A stretch of DNA of 64,000 bases from Parashewanella tropica (GTDB taxonomy: Bacteria; Pseudomonadota; Gammaproteobacteria; Enterobacterales; Shewanellaceae): the NCBI RefSeq assembly GCF_004358445.1, contig NZ_CP037951.1:2033501-2097500 (forward strand), given 5' to 3'. Within the stretch, counting starts at the first letter, position 1. The number at the start of each line of letters is the position of its first letter. Below the pieces are notes generated by a model. It ran no database searches. It worked only from the letters and a program-made list of their open reading frames with translations, and was not told where the DNA came from. The position numbers and the translations under genes are program-made. Shown piece by piece: positions 1-8,323 of the stretch.

Positions 1-180
1 TTGTTCGAAACTAATAGAAATGAACGATAAAACTACTAATAGTAAACAGCGCTTATAAGTCATTGTTAGTATTGAAAGATATTATGTAAAGTGTACGCAA
101 ATTCTAACATAGTGTTATTGATACACAATCATTCAAGTGTAAAAACATTTTAAGTACAAACGTTATTAAAATATAGCCAT

Positions 181-204
181 AAAAAAAGCCGCAAAGCGGC
201 TTTT
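181..204 (-). terminator. Rho-independent terminator of grxD
   Basis: A GCCGC/GCGGC stem with a three-base loop is flanked by A and T runs. Read on the minus strand it ends in seven U residues, just after the grxD stop codon. The A/T flanks make it potentially bidirectional. The preceding bases 1-180 are AT-rich and show no gene. Confidence 0.85.
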
Positions 205-210
205 AATGGG

Positions 211-549
211 TTACTCAGCATCATCTGATTTATATTTATCAGCCGTTTCTTTGATGATTGGTTGAAGTTCACCTTTTTGGAACATATCAACAATAATATC
301 ACAGCCGCCAATTAACTCGCCTTCAACCCAAAGTTGTGGGAAAGTTGGCCAGTTAGCATATTTAGGTAATTCAGCACGAATATCTGGATGTTGCAAAATA
401 TCCACGTAAGCGAATTGTTCACCACAGTTAATCATGATTTGTGCAACTTGAGATGAAAAACCGCAACTTGGTAACTTTGGTGATCCCTTCATATATAAGA
501 TGATTGGATTTTCAGCGATTTGCTGCTTAATTTTGTCAACCGTTTCCAT
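211..549 (-). CDS. grxD: Monothiol glutaredoxin Grx4
   Basis: This 112-residue protein carries the monothiol glutaredoxin active site CGFS at residues 29-32. It also has the WPTFPQLWV and GGCDII segments that bind glutathione and a shared [2Fe-2S] cluster. Length and motifs match E. coli GrxD, a cytosolic protein that works with BolA-type partners in iron-sulfur cluster trafficking and iron sensing. It is transcribed away from sodB, with about 210 bp between the two start codons, and ends in a strong hairpin terminator. Pairing with a superoxide dismutase gene fits an iron and oxidative-stress theme, but shared regulation is inference. Confidence 0.96.
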   Translation of the reverse strand: METVDKIKQQIAENPIILYMKGSPKLPSCGFSSQVAQIMINCGEQFAYVDILQHPDIRAELPKYANWPTFPQLWVEGELIGGCDIIVDMFQKGELQPIIKETADKYKSDDAE

Positions 550-758
550 AGTGTTTCCTATTACAACAACATTGTCTAATAGCTATTGTACTTCAGCAGC
601 AACCATAACAAAAACCTATTATTTTTGTGGGTTTACAGATGAACTAATTTTTATCCATTAACGTATAAATTTAGCAATCAATGATTCACATCAATGAATT
701 TATAAGTACAATAAGTATCTGTGAGCATACTTAATTTAAGTCAACGGAGATATAACTA

Positions 759-1343
759 ATGGCTTTTGAATTACCAGCACTACCTTATGAAAAGAACGCA
801 CTTGAACCGCATATCTCTCAAGAAACTATTGAATACCATTATGGTAAGCATCACAACACTTATGTTGTTAAGCTAAATGGTTTAGTTGAAGGTACTGACC
901 TTGCCAATAAATCACTTGAAGAGATCGTTAAAACTTCAACGGGTGGCATCTTCAATAACGCAGCACAAATTTGGAACCACACGTTCTACTGGCACTGCTT
1001 ATCTCCAAATGGTGGTGGTGAAGCAACTGGTTCAATCGCTGACGCAATCAATGCTTCTTTCGGTTCTTTCGAAGAATTCAAAACTGAGTTCACCAACTCT
1101 GCTATCAATAACTTCGGCAGCTCTTGGACTTGGTTAGTTAAAAACGCTGACGGTAGCCTAGCTATTGTGAACACCAGCAATGCTGCTACTCCACTTACCG
1201 AAGAAGGTGTTACGCCACTTCTAACTGTAGATTTGTGGGAGCACGCTTACTACATTGATTATCGCAATGTACGTCCTGACTACATGAATGGTTTTTGGGC
1301 ATTAGTTAGCTGGGAATTTGTTAATGCAAATTTCGCAGGTTAA
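759..1343 (+). CDS. sodB: Superoxide dismutase [Fe]
   Basis: This 194-residue protein converts superoxide to hydrogen peroxide and oxygen in the cytoplasm. The iron ligands expected for the family are present: His27 in the YHYGKHH segment, His74 in WNHTFYW, and the DLWEHAYY motif that supplies the Asp and last His. The Gly/Gln pattern around the active site is that of the iron rather than the manganese enzyme. Length equals E. coli SodB. A GGAG ribosome site lies about 10 bases before the ATG, and a clean hairpin terminator follows, so it is probably monocistronic. Confidence 0.97.
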   Translation: MAFELPALPYEKNALEPHISQETIEYHYGKHHNTYVVKLNGLVEGTDLANKSLEEIVKTSTGGIFNNAAQIWNHTFYWHCLSPNGGGEATGSIADAINASFGSFEEFKTEFTNSAINNFGSSWTWLVKNADGSLAIVNTSNAATPLTEEGVTPLLTVDLWEHAYYIDYRNVRPDYMNGFWALVSWEFVNANFAG

Positions 1344-1365
1344 CTAAGCTGAGACGATCTAAAGA

Positions 1366-1386
1366 GGAGCCGATGGCTCCTTTTTT
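1366..1386 (+). terminator. Rho-independent terminator of sodB
   Basis: A six-base stem GGAGCC/GGCTCC with loop GAT is followed by six T residues, 22 bases after the sodB stop codon. Confidence 0.9.
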
Positions 1387-1392
1387 ATTGCA

Positions 1393-1836
1393 TTAAATAA
1401 TTTTTCGTAAATAGACCCTATTATCTGTTTCTAAATAACGAACGAACCCCAGTCTTTCGTAAACAAGGATATTTGGATCATTGAATCGTGCTTTACTCAC
1501 AACCTGTGAACCTTTAGTTAATGGTTCAATCACTAACTGTTGGATTACTGATTCGGCGATAACATCTTCTTCGTCCTCATACCAAAGAACAAATTCTTCA
1601 ATTACAAGCTCATTGTCATTGTTTTTCATTGAAATGTATCCGATATCGACATTTTTATATGAAATAATTTTTGAGTGAGCTTGGTAGAATTTACTTCGTT
1701 TTATTCTTTCAAATTGTGCTTTGTCATCTTGGTAAGGCCATAAGTCATTTAAGTGCTGTTTGAGCTCATTGACATTAAGCAGATTGACGAAGTTCCAATC
1801 CTGAGATTTGGCTTCACGGTACATAAGATCAGGCAT
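1393..1836 (-). CDS. GNAT-family N-acetyltransferase (probable)
   Basis: A 147-residue cytosolic protein with the outline of a small GNAT acetyltransferase. A central strand IGYISMKN is followed by a conserved acidic strand (LVIEEFVLW) and a C-terminal VYERLGFVRY segment, the usual fold-closing motif. The acetyl-CoA loop (normally R/Q-x-x-G-x-G/A) is poorly kept, so activity is uncertain. The substrate cannot be inferred. It converges on the sodB terminator and is not in an operon. Confidence 0.6.
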   Translation of the reverse strand: MPDLMYREAKSQDWNFVNLLNVNELKQHLNDLWPYQDDKAQFERIKRSKFYQAHSKIISYKNVDIGYISMKNNDNELVIEEFVLWYEDEEDVIAESVIQQLVIEPLTKGSQVVSKARFNDPNILVYERLGFVRYLETDNRVYLRKII

Positions 1837-2104
1837 ATTTAACCTCTAAGCTTTATTAGACTTGCCTGTCAAAGGATTATTGGGTCCGTTAATTTAAAGC
1901 CTAGCAATTGATCTTATGTTGGTTGTGAAGTGTAAGTTAAAGTTACTTCATTCGAGACTGTAAATTTCAAACATGGAATCTAAAAATTTTAAGCTGAAAA
2001 TCTCCCTTTCTGACTCTTTGAGGCTTTAGTTAATAAATATTAACTTGAACATCTAGCTCAGTGTTATTAAATCAAGGTCTTAAATACTAAAATAAAGCCT
2101 ACTT

Positions 2105-4078
2105 ATGAGTACGCAACTCCCAACAATTGAAGCGGTTCAGGATATCGATTTCGAACGAGAAAAAGAGTTCAATAGTGTGACTCAACGTGTTGGGTTCGAA
2201 TATACAGGTGCTGCATTTGATGTTTTCTTTAATGTCGTTTCTGTTGGGGCTTTAGCTGTGCTAGATGGTGCTGTTCCTTTCTCAGTCGCGCTTCAAGTTT
2301 TACTGGTTGTATTTTTTACAATGGCTAATCATGGTCTTAGGGCTATTGCACCAGAACAAGTTAAAGATAGCTATGTTGGTAGTTTTACTCTTGATGCTAT
2401 TTCTTTTGGTTCAATTTTTGTTGCCCCTTCCTGCATAACATCACCAACGGGGGGTGAATCAGTTTTAAGAAAATTTTGCTGCTTTTTAGGCGCCAAAATG
2501 GGTGAAGAATTAAATGTACTCACAATGGAATGCTTTGAAGTTAAAAAAGGAACGACGAAGTATTTTGTTGGAAGGCTTGCTGCCAGATTACTTGGTGGGG
2601 CTGTAGCAACATGGAGTTTTGATTTATGTGCCAATACATTGAATGGTCGATTACTAACACTTCCTAAAACTGGCGACGAATTTAAATTTGAAACAGGAAG
2701 TCCGCTCAAAAATAGCTCACATGAACAACCAATACCTCAAGAAAACCTAAGAACGATTAGGCAGGCGACTGAAGAAGCTACAACTGATCTACCAACAATT
2801 GATGTTGATACTGTTGTAGAGTGTGTGAAACCCGAAGAGCATACATTCAATACTGGTGAGTCAATATATTACTTCAATGCGACTAATATCAATCTGGGGA
2901 GTCTTAAAAATATCACTTTTGAGGTAGATACGAATATGTTATGTAAGATGACAATTTATGCTCGTCATATACCTATTAATATCTGTGCTACTACAAGTGA
3001 AGCTTACATGTGGGCAAATGACAACTGTGTGGAAATTGTACAATGCTCAAATGGTAAAACAGGCATTTTTCAAAAGTGCTTTTTATATGAAATGGGGAAA
3101 GGAGGACCCTCTTGCTTCCAACCACACGGAGTTACTTTGACTTATCACTTACTAGAACTACATGAGCAGTCATTCCATAACATTCCACTTTGCCGAGTAC
3201 AACAATCAGCAACATCCTCAACACCCACACCAAGTTCTACACAAAACTATACAATGCTCGCTAATTTACTAAGCAGCACGCAACAAATAGATATTTCTGA
3301 AGACATAACGGCTTATGCGTCCAGTGACTATATGTATTTACATTTAAGTTCTACCGATGTTATGGACGATATCATTAATACTCTGCTTTCATCTGAGCTT
3401 GTTACCAAAATTACTTCGGGTGATAGTAGCTACACAAGACCTTCATCTTCTCCCTCCCCTAGCCCAAATCCTAAAGATTGCACCAAAATATTCATTATCG
3501 TCGGTGGTATTGTGTTCACCTTGGTTGTTACAGGTTGTACCGTCAGCGGGATTTTGTACATGTTACGACGCTTACATCGAAAAAATGTAAATGATAGAAG
3601 AGTACTTGAAGATGTAGAGCTAACAGTTCTTGATTTGTCTGGAGATAGCACCATCACTAAACAAAACCCTTTATATGATGAAGAGCAATTTATTCAAGAT
3701 AATTCTGAATACCCAAAACATAACGAACCTGTAGATACTGCCCAATTTGAAAAATCAGTACCACAACTGACAAATCCTCCTTTTGTTGCTGATGATGCTT
3801 ATGAAATGGAATCTGATATAGATTTTCTGGTTAAAGCAATACAGAGAAAAGAACGTGAGGCTCTTGAGGCTGAACACACATCTACTTTAAGCACTACACC
3901 ACAACAAGCAGAATCTTTACCTAATGAAAATCAAACAGCTGGAAGTGGAGATTCAGCTTCAACCCATGGAGACAACTCTCTATCAGCAGAAGAGCCTCAA
4001 ACCACAGACTTAGATGATGACGCTTATGACCAAGTCTCTTTAGATGATAAAAAACAATTGATCCCAGCGGACGCATAA
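2105..4078 (+). CDS. Receptor-like membrane protein with tyrosine motifs in its tail
   Basis: No bacterial family is recognised for this 657-residue protein. The first 190 residues hold hydrophobic stretches (about 36-76, 93-113, 157-175). A cysteine-rich stretch follows (about residues 235-370), then a Ser/Thr/Pro-rich linker (about 370-460). A strong membrane helix spans about 461-488 and is followed at once by Arg/Lys residues (RRLHRK). The acidic tail contains NPLYDEE (521-527), DDAYEME (563-569) and DDDAYDQV (637-644). The NPxY and acidic-Tyr pattern resembles animal receptor tails or Tir-type effectors; this is resemblance only. The ATG has no strong ribosome site. The gene stands alone beside tRNA-Ser genes, consistent with acquisition. 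A host-interaction role is inference. Confidence 0.7.
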   Translation: MSTQLPTIEAVQDIDFEREKEFNSVTQRVGFEYTGAAFDVFFNVVSVGALAVLDGAVPFSVALQVLLVVFFTMANHGLRAIAPEQVKDSYVGSFTLDAISFGSIFVAPSCITSPTGGESVLRKFCCFLGAKMGEELNVLTMECFEVKKGTTKYFVGRLAARLLGGAVATWSFDLCANTLNGRLLTLPKTGDEFKFETGSPLKNSSHEQPIPQENLRTIRQATEEATTDLPTIDVDTVVECVKPEEHTFNTGESIYYFNATNINLGSLKNITFEVDTNMLCKMTIYARHIPINICATTSEAYMWANDNCVEIVQCSNGKTGIFQKCFLYEMGKGGPSCFQPHGVTLTYHLLELHEQSFHNIPLCRVQQSATSSTPTPSSTQNYTMLANLLSSTQQIDISEDITAYASSDYMYLHLSSTDVMDDIINTLLSSELVTKITSGDSSYTRPSSSPSPSPNPKDCTKIFIIVGGIVFTLVVTGCTVSGILYMLRRLHRKNVNDRRVLEDVELTVLDLSGDSTITKQNPLYDEEQFIQDNSEYPKHNEPVDTAQFEKSVPQLTNPPFVADDAYEMESDIDFLVKAIQRKEREALEAEHTSTLSTTPQQAESLPNENQTAGSGDSASTHGDNSLSAEEPQTTDLDDDAYDQVSLDDKKQLIPADA

Positions 4079-4099
4079 GTGTGAATGAAGTTAAAAACA

Positions 4100-4125
4100 A
4101 AAAGCCGCTCTAATGAGCGGCTTTT
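4100..4125. terminator. Bidirectional terminator shared by a tRNA-Ser and the receptor-like gene
   Basis: An 11-base stem (AAAAGCCGCTC with its complement) surrounds a TAAT loop. It lies just downstream of the minus-strand tRNA-Ser and 21 bases after the stop codon of the plus-strand gene, so it can serve both. Confidence 0.85.
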
Positions 4126-4133
4126 CTGAATGA

Positions 4134-4223
4134 TGGCGGAGGAGCAGGGATTTGAACCCTGGAACGGGATAAACCGTTGCCGGTTTTCAAGACCGGTGCA
4201 TTCGACCACTCTGCCACCCCTCC
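4134..4223 (-). tRNA. tRNA-Ser(UGA), copy 1
   Basis: This 90-base gene includes an encoded CCA. The acceptor stem GGAGGGG pairs with CTCCTCC with one G-U pair. The anticodon loop CTTGAAA gives anticodon UGA. The long variable arm typical of serine tRNAs is present, as is the TTCAAAT T-loop. It is identical to the copies at 4513 and 5894. It reads UCA and, by wobble, other UCN codons. Confidence 0.97.
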
Positions 4224-4478
4224 GAACGCCGACAAAGATACCTATCTCTAATTATTTTGTAAATGATAAATTTCATTTTTTTGACTGTTTGATTGCAAAA
4301 CCATCAACCAATAAAAGTTGGTTGTGTAGTGGACTCGTCTTTTAGATAAATAAATGAGAGTTAACAAAAAGAACAAAGTAAATATTGAATCACAATCCAG
4401 TTTGTTAACTTAGATGAATATTGATTGAATAGGTTACTAATATCAATCGCTAATAAAGTTGAAATGATATACAAAGCA

Positions 4479-4504
4479 AAAAGCCGCTCTAGTGAGCGGC
4501 TTTT
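4479..4504 (-). terminator. Terminator of tRNA-Ser copy 2
   Basis: The same 11-base hairpin as at 4100, with loop TAGT, directly after the 3' end of the minus-strand tRNA. Confidence 0.85.
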
Positions 4505-4512
4505 CTGAATAA

Positions 4513-4602
4513 TGGCGGAGGAGCAGGGATTTGAACCCTGGAACGGGATAAACCGTTGCCGGTTTTCAAGACCGGTGCATTCGACCACTCTGCCACCCCT
4601 CC
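4513..4602 (-). tRNA. tRNA-Ser(UGA), copy 2
   Basis: Identical over all 90 bases to the copy at 4134, with anticodon UGA in loop CTTGAAA, a long variable arm and encoded CCA. It also shares upstream sequence with copy 1, so it is probably driven by a duplicated promoter. Confidence 0.97.
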
Positions 4603-4787
4603 GAACGCCGATAAAGATACCTATCTGGATTTATTTTGTAAATGATAATTTTAAATTTCGAACCCAATTGACCGCAAAAGCAGCAGAGCTGTTATTAAAT
4701 GCTCAAAGCGAAGAAATATACGGCTAATATAGATGCACAATTAATTGTTACTCGTCACCAATGCAAGCCTTAGTACTGGATTAGTAC

Positions 4788-5780
4788 TTATGATAATTTC
4801 GCATGGTGACATGCAATACAATTGTGATTGCCTCGGATATTCAATAATGAATTAACCCCCTGATACTTATTAAAGCGGTTAAACCTCCCAACAAATTGAT
4901 TAAGGTGTTTAATATTACTTAATACCTGCTCCCGATACGCCCATGATATAAAGTTTTTTTCTTTCGTTAATAATTGTAAATACTTTTTAGCATTCTCTTT
5001 ATCCCCTACCCTGGCATATGCCTCAGCTAACTCATAGGTAAATCCTAGTTGGCCGAAGGGCGCCAATTCCGTTAAAGGAACACATTCTTGTATATCTCGA
5101 GAGCATTTGGAACGTTCAAAGTTATTAATAACGGTTTGGGGTAGATTAGTTACTAGTGGCATACCTATATAGCTAGCACTCATCAACGCATACTCCCATC
5201 TATTTGGACCGTCTCGTGCTTTAAGAAGAGATTTTCTTGCGATTGACAAAGCTTTGCGCCAATTGTTTTCTGCCATGGCTTGCTCAATTAAAATCGTATT
5301 TAAGAAAAACAAGCGTTGAATATCTTTGCTTGGTTGAGATATCGAGTGCTGAAAATTGGTTATTAAGCTTTGGCCACCTGTTAAGTATTGATATTGACCA
5401 TTTTCTGAAATCATTGCTAGCTTTAATGAAGCAATCAGATACTCGAGTTCAGATGATTGTCGATGTGATTTTTTCTTTTTTTCAATTTTCAATCGCTGAC
5501 TAAGTTGATCTAAAACCTTTTTACGAACTGTTAGATCCTGACAAGATAAAGCACCTTTAAACATCTCCCATGTGTCTTCTAGCTTGACTTTTTTACATTG
5601 AAAATATGAATGATTCATCGTTTTAGGAAACAAGACATAACTTGTGTTATTGGCTTTTAAATGAGAAATCTGATTGGAATCTACAAAATTATTATTGCTT
5701 TTGCAGCTAATGATAAACAAAGAGCATGTAATAGAAATTGAATACAGTATGACGATAGGAAGTTTATGTCGCTTATGCAT
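4788..5780 (-). CDS. Helical-repeat lipoprotein with C-terminal CxxCH motif
   Basis: This 330-residue protein is not assigned to a known family. The chosen ATG gives MHKRHKLP, a hydrophobic stretch and a lipobox IISC with Cys26, so it is predicted to be lipid-anchored outside the inner membrane. An upstream ATG at 5819 would add 13 residues and blunt the signal. The middle is rich in paired helices (ALSIARKSLLKA, ELAEAYARVGDKENAKKYLQLL) resembling tetratricopeptide repeats. The C-terminus has Cys321-Ile-Ala-Cys324-His325, a c-type haem attachment motif, followed by another His. It lies between tRNA-Ser copies 2 and 3 and has no partner gene. Haem binding is inference from the motif. Confidence 0.65.
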   Translation of the reverse strand: MHKRHKLPIVILYSISITCSLFIISCKSNNNFVDSNQISHLKANNTSYVLFPKTMNHSYFQCKKVKLEDTWEMFKGALSCQDLTVRKKVLDQLSQRLKIEKKKKSHRQSSELEYLIASLKLAMISENGQYQYLTGGQSLITNFQHSISQPSKDIQRLFFLNTILIEQAMAENNWRKALSIARKSLLKARDGPNRWEYALMSASYIGMPLVTNLPQTVINNFERSKCSRDIQECVPLTELAPFGQLGFTYELAEAYARVGDKENAKKYLQLLTKEKNFISWAYREQVLSNIKHLNQFVGRFNRFNKYQGVNSLLNIRGNHNCIACHHAKLS

Positions 5781-5859
5781 GGCTAAACCCAATTGCCGCT
5801 TAGCAAGGGAGTTATTCATGTTATGACTAACAGCCTTGAATAGCAATAATTGGAAAGCA

Positions 5860-5885
5860 AAAAGCCGCTCGATTGAGCGGCTTTT
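5860..5885 (-). terminator. Terminator of tRNA-Ser copy 3
   Basis: Third copy of the 11-base AAAAGCCGCTC stem, here with loop GATT, immediately after the tRNA 3' end. Confidence 0.85.
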
Positions 5886-5893
5886 CTGAATGA

Positions 5894-5983
5894 TGGCGGA
5901 GGAGCAGGGATTTGAACCCTGGAACGGGATAAACCGTTGCCGGTTTTCAAGACCGGTGCATTCGACCACTCTGCCACCCCTCC
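5894..5983 (-). tRNA. tRNA-Ser(UGA), copy 3
   Basis: Identical to the copies at 4134 and 4513 over 90 bases, with encoded CCA and anticodon UGA. Its upstream sequence differs from theirs after the first few bases. Long open frames antisense to all three copies are artefacts of the tRNA sequence. Confidence 0.97.
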
Positions 5984-6164
5984 GAACGCGGTGAATAATA
6001 TAGAGGTGAACTTTTCATGTAAAGACAAAATTTAATAATCCTCTCCCAATTGAACAACTATCAAACAGCGCTGCTGATATTTTGAGTGTTTTGTTGCTAT
6101 ATCAATCGTTTGAATCTATTGTTATCGCATTGAAAAAAATTCAAGGCAAAGGAAAGTCGAAGCT

Positions 6165-7067
6165 ATGCTATCTGAATCTGTTCTACGCTTAATCCATACA
6201 GTTACTGATCTCGGCAGCTTTACCGCTGCAGCAAATCAATTGAACAAAGTGCCTTCAGCCATCAGTTACTCAATTAAACAAGCTGAAGATGAGCTTGGTA
6301 TAAAAATCTTCGAACGACATCATAGAAGTGTCAGCCTCACTCCAGCAGGTTCACACTTTGTTCAAGAAACGCGAAATTTATTGCTTCAGCTTGAAAATAT
6401 TAAATTAAGCACTCAAAGAATCGCGAATAATTGGCAGCCTAGTATTTCCATTACCTTTGATAATGTCCTTCGGGCAGACAAAATCAGTGCACTTATCAGT
6501 GATTTTTATAAGGCCTTTGATGATGTTGAACTAACGGTAAAACTAGGAGTATTTAACGGTGTATGGGAAAGTCTTGTAAGCGGGCAATCAGATATTGCAG
6601 TTGGTGCCACAACAGCCATTCCAAACGGTGGTAATTACAAATACCGAGATATGGGAAATATTGATTGGGTATTTTGTGTTGGATCTAAACATGCTTTAGC
6701 TAATGTTGATTTGCCTCTAACTGAAGAACAACTCCTTAATTTTCCTGTTGTTTGCGTTGAAGACACTGCTAGGGATAGCCAAAAGCGTGAGTTATGGCGC
6801 TTGCCTAATCAACGCAGAATTGTGGTACCTGATTGGATTCGAGCAATCAATTGTGTTGCAACGGGCTTAGCTGTAGGCTACTTCCCTTCTCATTTGGTTG
6901 ATATCTTCATAAAGTCTGGCCGCCTCGTTGAAAAATCTATTGAAAATCCACTAAACAAAGAATCTTGCTGTATTGCATGGCATAGTGACAATCATTCTGA
7001 TGCTTTAAATTGGTTAGTAGAATATTTTGGAGATACAGAAAATCTCAGAAAACAATGGCTAAGTTAA
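6165..7067 (+). CDS. LysR-family regulator, PunR-like
   Basis: This 300-residue protein has an N-terminal helix-turn-helix (about residues 5-64, GSFTAAANQL and VPSAISYSIKQAE) and a C-terminal effector domain. Specific stretches resemble E. coli PunR (formerly YdhB), the activator of purine-nucleoside uptake: VPSAISY, FDDVEL, FNGVWE, AIPNGG, RDMG and VVPDW. A purine-related ligand is therefore plausible, but no purine transporter gene lies next to it. It is followed by the unrelated gene at 7218 in the same direction after a 150-base gap with its own ribosome site, so it is probably transcribed alone. Confidence 0.88.
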   Translation: MLSESVLRLIHTVTDLGSFTAAANQLNKVPSAISYSIKQAEDELGIKIFERHHRSVSLTPAGSHFVQETRNLLLQLENIKLSTQRIANNWQPSISITFDNVLRADKISALISDFYKAFDDVELTVKLGVFNGVWESLVSGQSDIAVGATTAIPNGGNYKYRDMGNIDWVFCVGSKHALANVDLPLTEEQLLNFPVVCVEDTARDSQKRELWRLPNQRRIVVPDWIRAINCVATGLAVGYFPSHLVDIFIKSGRLVEKSIENPLNKESCCIAWHSDNHSDALNWLVEYFGDTENLRKQWLS

Positions 7068-7217
7068 CTACAAAAGTGAGCAGTTTTAAACAATTCTTCA
7101 TGCTAGCTGTAGGATCAAAATTAATTAAAGTGTTAAAGTAGTTATCTAATTGAACTCTTAATAATAGATTTAATCTAAAATTAGAGAATAACTCGTTTCG
7201 TTATCAAGGAGAATGAA

Positions 7218-7874
7218 ATGAATCAACAGACTGTTTATTCTAGCCGCGCTTCGACGCTAGAAGTCAACAAAATGCTTAAGAACACCTATATGTTATTGTC
7301 GATGACATTAGCATTTTCAGCATTATGTGCTGGGTTAGCAATGGCATTAAACATAAGTCCGCTTATGTCACTAGGTTTATCAATTGGTGGTTTAATCTTA
7401 CTTTTTGTAACATTACGTAAAGCGGAAGGTGCTTCTGGCATCTTTTGGATCTTTGCATTCACGGGGATGCAAGGTGCCTCACTAGGCTACATACTTAACC
7501 ATTACCTTGCGCTTGCTAATGGCCCTTCATTAATCATGCAAGCACTTGGCTTAACATCTGCTATCTTTGTTGGCCTTTCCTTCTATGCACTGACTACAAA
7601 GAAAGACTTCTCTTTCCTACGTGGATTTTTATTCGCTGGTTTGATCGTGATGATAGTTGCAGGTGTTGTAAACATCTTCCTTGGTAATAGCATGTTATTT
7701 ATGGTTACCAATGCAGGTATCGCATTATTGATGACCGGTTTTATTTTGTTTGACACTAGCCGCATAGTAAATGGTGGTGAAACAAACTACATTCGTGCGA
7801 CGATTTCATTGTATTTAGATTTCTTAAATCTATTTATCGCACTGTTAAATCTACTCGGTGCAAATAGAGACTAA
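7218..7874 (+). CDS. yccA: Bax inhibitor-1 / YccA family membrane protein
   Basis: This 218-residue integral membrane protein has about seven hydrophobic helices and the family's C-terminal ISLYLDFLNLFIALL signature. In E. coli, YccA modulates the membrane protease FtsH, and the wider family includes proton-sensitive calcium leak channels. The start is supported by an AAGGAG site seven bases upstream. In E. coli yccA neighbours tusE; here it sits just upstream of tusDCB and tusE, a related arrangement. A hairpin terminator separates it from tusD. Confidence 0.92.
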   Translation: MNQQTVYSSRASTLEVNKMLKNTYMLLSMTLAFSALCAGLAMALNISPLMSLGLSIGGLILLFVTLRKAEGASGIFWIFAFTGMQGASLGYILNHYLALANGPSLIMQALGLTSAIFVGLSFYALTTKKDFSFLRGFLFAGLIVMIVAGVVNIFLGNSMLFMVTNAGIALLMTGFILFDTSRIVNGGETNYIRATISLYLDFLNLFIALLNLLGANRD

Positions 7875-7897
7875 AACTCTTAAGAATATTAAGCTAA

Positions 7898-7925
7898 AAT
7901 GGCTCGCTTATGCGGGTCATTTTTT
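7898..7925 (+). terminator. Terminator or attenuator between yccA and tusD
   Basis: A ten-pair stem including two G-U pairs (AATGGCTCGC with GCGGGTCATT, loop TTAT) runs into a T tract. The T tract ends nine bases before the tusD start. It should stop yccA transcripts; partial read-through would be needed for co-expression with tusD. Confidence 0.75.
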
Positions 7926-7933
7926 ATTTAGAT

Positions 7934-8323
7934 ATGAGCAAATTTGTAATACAGGTAACTTCTCGTGCTTACGGTGATACTGCTTCATACAGAGCAATAG
8001 AAACAGCCAAAGCCATTATTGGCTCTGATCATGAATTAACTAAAGTCTTTTTTTATCAGGATGGTGTTTCTCACGCTAACGCCCTCCTTTGCCCTGCCTC
8101 TGATGAATATAATGTCAATCAAAAATGGCAAGAATTGTCTAACACGCATAACATCCCTTTAATTTGTTGTGTATCCGCAGCGCTACGTCGAGGTGTCGTT
8201 GCTGAGCAAGAAGCTGATGAAGAAGACCTGATGAGCTTTAATGTTAAGCCGCCATTTTCTATGGCGGGACTTGGTGAGTTAATCACCGGTATCGAAACTG
8301 CAGATAGAGTGATTACTTTTTAA
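7934..8323 (+). CDS. tusD: Sulfurtransferase complex subunit TusD
   Basis: TusD takes persulfide sulfur from TusA and passes it to TusE in the route to 2-thiouridine at tRNA position 34. The 129-residue product begins MSKFVIQVTS. The family's active cysteine lies in LICCVSAALRRGV (Cys78 or Cys79). An in-frame ATG at 7910 lies inside the terminator hairpin and was rejected; the chosen ATG still lacks an obvious ribosome site. The stop overlaps the tusC start by one base, so the subunits of the hexameric TusBCD complex are translationally coupled. Confidence 0.93.
   Translation: MSKFVIQVTSRAYGDTASYRAIETAKAIIGSDHELTKVFFYQDGVSHANALLCPASDEYNVNQKWQELSNTHNIPLICCVSAALRRGVVAEQEADEEDLMSFNVKPPFSMAGLGELITGIETADRVITF

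Larger units (their letters stand above)
4100..4647. repeat. Tandem duplication of the tRNA-Ser unit
   Basis: Bases 4100-4268 and 4479-4647 are near-identical at an offset of 379 bases. The shared unit covers the terminator, the whole tRNA-Ser and about 45 bases upstream (sharing AAAGATACCTATCT), which should include the promoter. The third copy at 5894 shares the tRNA and terminator but not the upstream flank, so it separated earlier or has a different history. The 289 bases between copies hold no gene. Confidence 0.85.

Noticed and set aside
4024-4345. Open frames across the tRNA-Ser genes on both strands
   Set aside because: The same peptide recurs at all three tRNA copies because the tRNA sequence lacks stops in that frame. 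They are not genes.
5781-5969. N-terminal extension of the CxxCH lipoprotein into tRNA-Ser copy 3
   Set aside because: It would encode part of the tRNA and its terminator and hide the signal peptide; the start at 5780 gives a proper lipoprotein signal.
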